DNA from: CAZLNO01 sp964561005
GTDB lineage: Bacteria > Pseudomonadota > Alphaproteobacteria > Kiloniellales > Rhodovibrionaceae
Assembly: GCA_964561005.1 (NCBI GenBank)
Contig: CAZLNO010000080.1
Coordinates: 1 to 19,043 of the forward strand
DNA: 19,043 nt
Direction: 5' to 3'
Each line of letters starts with the position of its first letter. Positions within the stretch are counted from its first letter, which is position 1. Shown here one piece after another: positions 14,029 through 19,043 of this stretch. A program made the position numbers and the translations under genes. Below the pieces are notes generated by a model, which saw nothing but the letters and a program-made list of their open reading frames with translations, made no database searches and was not told the DNA's origin.

Positions 14029-15681
14029 TCAGGCGGGGGTCTCGGCCGGCGCCCCCGCACGGGCGGCGATCCGGGGCACGCGCTCGGTGCGCGTGCGCAG
14101 GTGCTCGCCGAGGCGCAGGCTGAGCGCCAGGATCGTCATCGTGGGATTGGACCAGCCGCCGGTGGGGAACACCGAGCTGCCGGCGATGTAGAGGTTGTCG
14201 ACGCCGTGCACGCGACAGTCCGGGTCGACCACGCCGTGTCGCGGACTGTCGGCCATGCGCGTCGTGCCCATGTGGTGGTAGCCGCCCAGCGCGTGCGTGC
14301 TGAGCGCGGGGTCCACCGGCCAGGCCGTGCCCGGCTCGCGCAGCCAGGGCGCGGGCGCGAGCCGGCCCAGGCCGGCGCGCCGCAGCTCGTCGTCCAGCAC
14401 CTCCGCGAAGGCGGCTGCGGTGCGCTTGTCGATCTCCGACAGGCGCCAGATCAGGCGCGCGCGCGGCATGCCCAGGGCGTCCCGGTCGTCCTCGTCCAGC
14501 ACCACCCGGCTCTCCGGGTTCGGCGCCTGCTCGCCGCGGACCATGAACAGCACCCGCCCCAGGCCATGGCGAAGCTGGTAGCGGCGCAAGGCGCGGGTTC
14601 TGTGCCCCTGCAGCAGATCGCTGGCGCGGTTGTAGAGGCGCCAGGCCTGCCGCATCCGCCGGTTCGGTGGGCTGTGCTCGCGGACGGCGTCATAGAGGAT
14701 CCGCATGATCGGCCGGCCGTTTCCCTCTCCACGCTGATATTTCGCCGTCACCCCGGCATTCAGGACCTGTCGGCGGGCCTGTTCCGCGTCGGACAGGCGC
14801 AGCGCCGTCATCACCTTGTGGCCACCGGCGAAGCGCTTGCGCAGCGCGTCCCACATCCGAAAGGCCTGATCCGACTCCAGCGTGCCCAGCCGCGCGCGGG
14901 GATGCTCCATGAAATAGCGGCCGACGTTGCCGTGCGCGTTGCCCAGCCCGTCCGGGCAGGCGCTGCTGGCGGCGAGCAGCAGGCGCGGGTTCTCGATGCC
15001 GCCGCAGGCGAGGACGAAGGTCCGCGCCTGCACCGCCCCGCGCACTTCGCCGTGGCGGGCGATGACGATCTTGTCGACGTGTCGGCCGAGGGGGTCGGCG
15101 TGGATGTCGACCACGTTGGCATGCAGCAGCACCCGCACGTCCGGGTGCTCCGTCAGGTCGCGGCAGTTCTCGATGCGGAAGCGCCAGTAGGCCCCGTCGA
15201 ACTGCCAGTAGGCTCTTTCCAGACGTTGATCGTCGAACAACGGCCGCGGCAGGCGCACCTCTCCTTCCAGTCGAGAGTCGAAGTGCTCGAAGGGAAGCCC
15301 CAGGCTCTCGCGCACGCGATCGTAGTAGGGCGCCAGCGCCTCGGGGCCGAAGGACCAGCCGCTGTGGGGCACCCACCCGCGCCGCTGGAAGTCGATCGCG
15401 TCGAGCGGCATGCACCGGCCGCCCCAGATCGCCGTCGTCCCGCCAAAGAGCCGCAGCCGGGCGTCCTCCAGGTCGTAGTACGGCTGGCCCTCGGTCGCGC
15501 CCTGGTACAGTGCCTGGGTTTCCGGCTCGAAATCGACGCCGCCGCTCTCCACCAGGCAGACGGTGAGACCGCTGCCCAAAAGCGCGCGGGCCACGGTGAT
15601 GCCGGCGACGCCCGCGCCCACGATGCAGACGTCGGCATGAAAGGCGAGGCCGTCCTCGCAGTCCCGGAAATCGGTCAGCAC
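14029..15681 (-). CDS. GMC family FAD-dependent oxidoreductase
   Basis: A 550-residue flavoenzyme of the glucose-methanol-choline family that oxidises an alcohol or sugar hydroxyl. The FAD-binding GAGVAG (residues 22-27) is followed by LVESG with Glu45 for the ribose. FGGTTAIWGGRCMPLDAIDF is the second family signature. Near the C-terminus come GGYHHMGTTRM (His469-His470), then VDNLYIAGSSVFPTGGWSNP (Asn512) and MTILALSLRLGEHL, giving the His/Asn active-site pair. The start is a GTG at 15681 with AGGGAG about 9 nt upstream. There is no signal peptide, so it is cytoplasmic or membrane-peripheral. It leads a same-strand pair with the sulfotransferase gene, which suggests modification of a shared sugar, lipid or sterol-like substrate. 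The substrate cannot be told from the sequence. Confidence 0.9.
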   Translation of the reverse strand: MLTDFRDCEDGLAFHADVCIVGAGVAGITVARALLGSGLTVCLVESGGVDFEPETQALYQGATEGQPYYDLEDARLRLFGGTTAIWGGRCMPLDAIDFQRRGWVPHSGWSFGPEALAPYYDRVRESLGLPFEHFDSRLEGEVRLPRPLFDDQRLERAYWQFDGAYWRFRIENCRDLTEHPDVRVLLHANVVDIHADPLGRHVDKIVIARHGEVRGAVQARTFVLACGGIENPRLLLAASSACPDGLGNAHGNVGRYFMEHPRARLGTLESDQAFRMWDALRKRFAGGHKVMTALRLSDAEQARRQVLNAGVTAKYQRGEGNGRPIMRILYDAVREHSPPNRRMRQAWRLYNRASDLLQGHRTRALRRYQLRHGLGRVLFMVRGEQAPNPESRVVLDEDDRDALGMPRARLIWRLSEIDKRTAAAFAEVLDDELRRAGLGRLAPAPWLREPGTAWPVDPALSTHALGGYHHMGTTRMADSPRHGVVDPDCRVHGVDNLYIAGSSVFPTGGWSNPTMTILALSLRLGEHLRTRTERVPRIAARAGAPAETPA

Positions 15682-15917
15682 GCCCGAAGCTCCCTTCCCC
15701 CTGGCCTGAGCGGTTCGGTTACGGAAGATAAGACAGACCGAGGGGCGTTCCGGTTCCCCGCCGGTCGTCGCAAGGGCTGCGCCATCTCTTCACTTCGTCG
15801 TGGCCGGGTCGTGAGCCACGGCGGCGGGCGCCCCTTGACCCTCCGGTTGCGAGCGGCGATAACCGCCCGCGCATCGGCAAGGGCGCCGTCCGGGCGCGCG
15901 GATCATCGGAGTTCGGG
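15682..15917. promoter_or_regulatory. Divergent intergenic region between the GMC oxidoreductase gene and trpS
   Basis: The 236 bp separate two divergent starts. No gene is supported. The stretch around 15718-15740 (TTACGGAAGATAAGACAGACC) is locally AT-richer and could hold the GMC promoter, but I see no clear hexamer pair. The trpS ribosome-binding site is GGAG at 15908-15911. Confidence 0.3.
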
Positions 15918-16946
15918 ATGAAGCGGATCTTCTCCGGCGTGCAGCCGACCGGGAACCTGCACCTCGGCAACTATCTGGGCGCGATCCGGAACTTTGTCGC
16001 GCTGCAGCACGACTACGACTCGATCTACTGCGTGGTCGACCTGCACGCCATCACGGTCTGGCAGGAGCCGGCGGAGCTCGCCGACCACACGCGGCAGGTC
16101 ACCGCCGCCTATCTGGCCGCCGGCATCGACCCCGGGCGCTGCATCATCTTCAACCAGTCGCGCGTGTCCGCGCACGCCGAGCTGGCCTGGATCTTCAACT
16201 GCGTGGCGCGGCTGGGCTGGCTGAACCGCATGACGCAGTTCAAGGAAAAGGCCGGCAAGCACCGCGAGCAGGCGTCGGCCGGGCTGTACGTCTATCCCGC
16301 GCTGATGGCCGCCGACATCCTGGCCTACAAGGCCACGCACGTGCCCGTGGGCGAGGACCAGAAGCAGCACCTGGAGTTCGCCCGCAACGTGGCGCAGAAG
16401 TTCAATTACGACTATCAGCGCGAGGTCTTCCCGGTGCCCGAGCCGCTGATCATGGGCGCGGCGGCGCGGGTGATGAGCCTGCGCGACGGCTCGAAGAAGA
16501 TGAGCAAGTCCGAGCCGTCGGACATGACCCGCATCAACATGACCGACGACGCCGACGCCATCGCCAACAAGATCAAGCGCGCCACCACCGACCCCGACCT
16601 GCTGCCGGGGCCGGCGGTGCTGGACGCCGCCGGCGAGCTGCCGGAGGAGACGCGCAAGGCGCGGCCGGAGTGCTACAACCTGCTGGGCATCCATGCCGCG
16701 CTGGCCGACCAGTCCTGGCGCGAGGTGCTGACCCAGTTCGAGGGCCGGGGCTTCGCCGATTTCAAGAAGGCGCTCACCGAGTTGGCGGTGGAGAAGCTGG
16801 CGCCGCTGGGGGCGGAGATGCAGCGCCTGATGGACGACCCGGCGGAGATCGACCGCATCCTCCACGACGGCGCCGAGCGCGCCGCCGCCCTGGCCAACCC
16901 GGTCCTGGACGAGGCGCTGGACGCCGTCGGCTTCCTGCGGAGCTGA
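15918..16946 (+). CDS. trpS: Tryptophanyl-tRNA synthetase
   Basis: A class I aminoacyl-tRNA synthetase that charges tRNA-Trp in the cytoplasm. It has 342 residues, a normal bacterial length. The HIGH-type motif is PTGNLHLGN (residues 10-18, following SGVQ) and the KMSKS motif is intact (Lys194-Ser198 in DGSKKMSKSEPSDM). YPALMAADILAY and VPVGEDQKQHLEFARN are the tryptophan and ATP pocket signatures of TrpS. The ATG at 15918 has GGAG 6 bp upstream. It usually follows murJ in alphaproteobacteria; here the GMC/sulfotransferase pair lies between them. No leader peptide or T-box is visible. Confidence 0.98.
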   Translation: MKRIFSGVQPTGNLHLGNYLGAIRNFVALQHDYDSIYCVVDLHAITVWQEPAELADHTRQVTAAYLAAGIDPGRCIIFNQSRVSAHAELAWIFNCVARLGWLNRMTQFKEKAGKHREQASAGLYVYPALMAADILAYKATHVPVGEDQKQHLEFARNVAQKFNYDYQREVFPVPEPLIMGAAARVMSLRDGSKKMSKSEPSDMTRINMTDDADAIANKIKRATTDPDLLPGPAVLDAAGELPEETRKARPECYNLLGIHAALADQSWREVLTQFEGRGFADFKKALTELAVEKLAPLGAEMQRLMDDPAEIDRILHDGAERAAALANPVLDEALDAVGFLRS

Positions 16947-17083
16947 GTCCGCCCGGGCCGGTTCGCGGGTACTTTCCCGGCGCGGCGCGGCGCGCTAGGC
17001 TTGGCGGGTCCGTTCGCAGCGATTGAGGCCGCCAAGCTCATGACGCCGCATAGCCATGCACGCCGCGGGCCTGGAGAGGGCGG
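16947..17083. other. Intergenic sequence after trpS, no gene seen
   Basis: The sequence from the trpS stop to the first repeat arm is GC-rich with no supported gene and no clear terminator hairpin. A short open frame begins at the TTG at 17001 and runs into the gap, but it has no ribosome-binding site and its end is repeat sequence, so I do not call it. Confidence 0.4.
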
Positions 17084-17101
17084 CCTCATGCTTCGACGGG
17101 C
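17084..17101 (+). repeat. REP-type repeat, left copy at assembly gap
   Basis: CCTCATGCTTCGACGGGC matches the inverse complement of the copy at 17213-17241 at 16 of 18 positions and is cut off by the gap. The same CCTCATGCTT arm occurs at 4969. Confidence 0.7.
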
Positions 17102-17201
17102 NNNNNNNNNNNNNNNNNNNNNNNNNNNNNNNNNNNNNNNNNNNNNNNNNNNNNNNNNNNNNNNNNNNNNNNNNNNNNNNNNNNNNNNNNNNNNNNNNNN
17201 N
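17102..17201. other. Assembly gap, exactly 100 N
   Basis: All bases are N. One hundred is the customary placeholder for a gap of unknown size, so the true distance may differ. Open frames that run through it are artefacts. Confidence 0.99.
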
Positions 17202-17212
17202 TTCCCCATCCC

Positions 17213-17241
17213 CCTCATCCTGAGCCTGTCGAAGGATGAGG
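17213..17241 (-). repeat. REP-type repeat, right copy at assembly gap
   Basis: A complete 29-nt palindrome. The arms CCTCATCCT (17213-17221) and AGGATGAGG (17233-17241) enclose GAGCCTGTCGA. This is the widespread repeat form whose translation gives LSLSK-type peptides in many alphaproteobacterial sequences. It is inverted relative to the copy at 17084. Confidence 0.8.
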
Positions 17242-17293
17242 CCCGCAAGGCGCGGATACCGCGGCGCGTGGCCCAATGCCGGACGGCGCGGCC

Positions 17294-18076
17294 ATGCTGA
17301 GCGCGACCCCGCCCGCCCGCGCGCTGACCGTGCCGAAGCAGTGGTCCCTGGCGGTCGTCGTCGTCGCCGTCCTGACCCTGCCGGGGCCGGCGCGCGGGGC
17401 GCAGTTGATCGCCGACCTCTCCGACCACCTGATCGCCATCACGACGGGCTTCGCCGGCACGGAAGTGCTGCTGTTCGGCGCGGTGTCCGAGCCGGGCGAG
17501 GTGGCCGTGGTCGTCCGCGGCCCGAACCGGGCGGTGCAGATGCACCGCAAGTCGCGGGTGCTGGGCATCTGGATGAACACGGCGACGATGACCTTCGATT
17601 CGGCGCCCAGCTTCTATGCCGTCAACGCCAGCGGCCCCCTCGAGCGCATCGTCACCGAGGCGGTGCGCAGCCGCCACCAGATGGGCCTGGGCCACCTCGA
17701 CATCCGCCTGCCGACGGCCAAGGCCTCGCCCAACGTGGCAGCGCAGTGGCGCGCGGCGCTGATCCGGGCCAAGGTGCGCCAGGGCCATTACCAGGCGGAG
17801 GTCGGCCGCGTCACCTTCCTGGGCCGGCAGCTTTTCCGCTCCAAGGTGTTCTTCCCGGCGAACGTCCCGACCGGCAGCTACACCGTGGAGACCTACTACC
17901 TGCGCGACGGCCAGGTGGTGGGCGCCCAGACGACGCCGCTGAGCGTCGGCAAGGTGGGACTGGAGGCCGAGCTCTACGACTTCGCCTACGACCACGCGGC
18001 GCTCTACGGGCTCGTTGCCATCCTGCTCGCGCTGCTGGCAGGATGGCTGGGTCATACCCTGTTCCACAAGGCCTGA
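17294..18076 (+). CDS. TIGR02186-type (alpha_Pro_TM) exported membrane protein
   Basis: A 260-residue protein with an N-terminal signal sequence (hydrophobic core WSLAVVVVAVLTLPG, cleavage near ARGAQ), a periplasmic beta-rich domain, and one C-terminal transmembrane helix (ALYGLVAILLALLAGWLGHTLF). LIADLSDHLIAITTGFAGTE, then LLFGAVSEPGEVAVVVRGP and GIWMNTATMTFDSAPSFYAV resemble the alphaproteobacterial family TIGR02186/PF09608, of unknown function. I recall relatives beside TauE/SafE-type exporters. The ATG at 17294 is preferred over one at 17276, though neither has a strong ribosome-binding site. The upstream promoter may lie in or near the gap. The universal stress protein gene begins 9 bp after its stop, so they are likely cotranscribed. 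Confidence 0.75.
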   Translation: MLSATPPARALTVPKQWSLAVVVVAVLTLPGPARGAQLIADLSDHLIAITTGFAGTEVLLFGAVSEPGEVAVVVRGPNRAVQMHRKSRVLGIWMNTATMTFDSAPSFYAVNASGPLERIVTEAVRSRHQMGLGHLDIRLPTAKASPNVAAQWRAALIRAKVRQGHYQAEVGRVTFLGRQLFRSKVFFPANVPTGSYTVETYYLRDGQVVGAQTTPLSVGKVGLEAELYDFAYDHAALYGLVAILLALLAGWLGHTLFHKA

Positions 18077-18085
18077 GACCGGCGC

Positions 18086-18631
18086 ATGGACAGTCCAGAC
18101 AACGGCGGCGCGGACAAGGGCGGCGCGGACAACGGGGGGTCCCCCGTCAACCAGCCGGAAGCGCGCAAGAGCGACCGGGTCTTTCTGGTGGTCATCGACG
18201 ACACCCAGGAGATGCGCGTGGCCCTGCGCTTCGCCTGCGAACGGGCGCGGCACACCGGGGGCCGGGTCGCCCTGCTCTACGTGCTGGAGCCGAACGACTT
18301 CAAGCACTGGATGGGCGTGGGCGACCTGATGCGCGACGAGGCGCGGGCCGAGGCCGAGAAGCTGCTGCAGCGCCATGCCGCCACCGCGCAAAAGCTGTCC
18401 GGCTCCATGCCGATCCTCTATCTGCGCGAGGGCGGCCAGCGGGAGGCCCTGCTGAACCTGATCGCCGAGGAACCGCGGATCTCCATCCTGGTGCTGGGGG
18501 CCAACCCCGGCTCCAGCGGGCCGGGGCCGCTGGTGCAGTCGCTGACCGGCAAGATGATCGGCAAGCTGCGGGTGCCGATCACCGTGGTCCCCGGCAACCT
18601 CAGCGACGAGGACGTCGACGCCATCGCCTAG
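18086..18631 (+). CDS. Universal stress protein (UspA family)
   Basis: A 181-residue cytoplasmic protein with one Usp domain from about residue 29 (DRVFLVVIDDTQEMRVALRF). The C-terminal part reads ISILVLGANPGSSGPGPLVQ, then SLTGKMIGKLRVPITVVPG. The nucleotide-binding loop, usually G-x2-G-x9-G-S/T, is altered here, so ATP binding is uncertain. Usp proteins modulate survival under stress. The first 25 residues (NGGADKGGADNGGS) are a low-complexity extension encoded by a tandem repeat. The start ATG follows the upstream gene by 9 bp with a poor ribosome-binding site, suggesting translational coupling. In many alphaproteobacteria a Usp gene follows trpS, which supports the assignment. Confidence 0.9.
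   Translation: MDSPDNGGADKGGADNGGSPVNQPEARKSDRVFLVVIDDTQEMRVALRFACERARHTGGRVALLYVLEPNDFKHWMGVGDLMRDEARAEAEKLLQRHAATAQKLSGSMPILYLREGGQREALLNLIAEEPRISILVLGANPGSSGPGPLVQSLTGKMIGKLRVPITVVPGNLSDEDVDAIA
18104..18133 (+). repeat. Two tandem 15-bp units in the universal stress protein gene
   Basis: GGCGGCGCGGACAAG is followed directly by GGCGGCGCGGACAAC, differing at one base. It keeps the reading frame and encodes GGADK-GGADN. Such units expand or contract easily by slippage. Confidence 0.8.
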
Positions 18632-18828
18632 CGTTTGCGGCGCGCGGACGGCGGCGGGTGCGACCCGGCGGAAAATCGCATACGCGCCATGCAAGGCGGG
18701 CGCTTGTCCCGTCCCCCGCCGTCGACCAGCTTCGCGGCCAAGCTCCCAGGCCGGGCACGGGGCGCGAGGTGCCGGACGCGGGAGCGAACCCTCACGCCGT
18801 TCACCGTTCGTCAAGCGGAGGCAGGCCG

Positions 18829-19043
18829 ATGGCCGATGCCTACGACGCCATGATCGCGGCCCGGCTGCCGCGCGAGCGCCGCCGGCTGCCGATCGCCGTC
18901 ATCGCCTGCGCGCCGCTGCTGGCGCTGATCGCCCTCGGCGGCCCCGCGGGCGGCACGGGGCCCGGCGATCCGACCCGCCTGCAAGCGGCCCAGGCGGCCG
19001 CCGGGCGCTGGCTGGACGGCCCGCTGGACCTGCCGGCCCCGGA
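18829..19043 (+). CDS. Single-pass membrane protein, N-terminal part (runs off window)
   Basis: Start ATG with GGAGG (18817-18821) spaced 7 bp. The 71 visible residues have a basic cytoplasmic start (MADAYDAMIAARLPRERRRL), a hydrophobic helix (PIAVIACAPLLALIALGG), then a Gly/Pro/Ala-rich linker and a helical segment (QAAQAAAGRWLDGPLDLPAP). The basic N-terminus places the rest in the periplasm. I do not recognise it. In related genomes an Fe-S scaffold gene (NifU-like) often comes after the Usp gene, but this protein is not that. The 197 bp between the Usp stop and this gene hold no supported gene. Confidence 0.6.
   Translation, partial: MADAYDAMIAARLPRERRRLPIAVIACAPLLALIALGGPAGGTGPGDPTRLQAAQAAAGRWLDGPLDLPAP

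Noticed and set aside
16673..18814. Long minus-strand frame reading through the N gap
   Set aside because: Artefact of translating N and antisense to trpS, the TIGR02186-type gene and the Usp gene.
18635..18853. Small plus-strand frame after the Usp gene
   Set aside because: Arg/Pro-rich, no ribosome-binding site, and it overlaps the better supported start at 18829.

Overview
The base composition (very high GC with strongly G/C-biased third codon positions), the gene set and the neighbourhood point to a chromosomal segment of an alphaproteobacterium, probably a Rhodospirillales-type organism. The backbone is the familiar alphaproteobacterial order glnD - murJ - trpS - universal stress protein, joined by a TIGR02186-type (alpha_Pro_TM) membrane protein. 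In many alphaproteobacteria glnD, murJ and trpS lie next to each other. Here two extra gene pairs separate them.

Region by region. (1) 1-1559: the 3' half of a UDP-sulfoquinovose synthase gene (sulfolipid head-group synthesis) and a second nucleotide-sugar epimerase gene, probably one operon. (2) 1535-3080: a small periplasmic beta-sandwich-like protein and two short hypothetical genes. (3) 3081-4634: an S41 (CtpA-like) processing protease on the minus strand. (4) 4635-5957: a decaying, low-GC to mixed region. It holds an AT-rich reading-frame remnant, a 172-bp palindromic insertion-like element with a nested REP-type repeat, and a broken PAS/histidine-kinase gene. (5) 5958-9384: a small lipoprotein gene and, divergent from it, glnD, the uridylyltransferase / uridylyl-removing enzyme of nitrogen control. 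Each is followed by a copy of the same 38-nt hairpin. (6) 9441-11060: a tail-to-tail pair, an arginase-fold protein lacking one metal-ligand His and a HisA-like TIM barrel with altered catalytic residues. (7) 11343-12917: murJ (lipid II flippase). (8) 12914-15681: a minus-strand GMC oxidoreductase gene followed by a PAPS-type sulfotransferase gene. (9) 15918-16946: trpS. (10) 16947-17293: an assembly gap of exactly 100 N bounded by inverted copies of the REP-type repeat. (11) 17294-19043: the TIGR02186-type protein, a universal stress protein, and the start of an unrecognised single-pass membrane protein.

I did not find a clear new defence, mobile or biosynthetic system. The observations most worth checking are the shared post-gene hairpin, the composite palindromic element at 4930-5101 that ends an AT-rich reading frame, the two enzyme paralogs with changed active-site residues, the collapsed histidine kinase, and the repeat-flanked gap, which may hide sequence.
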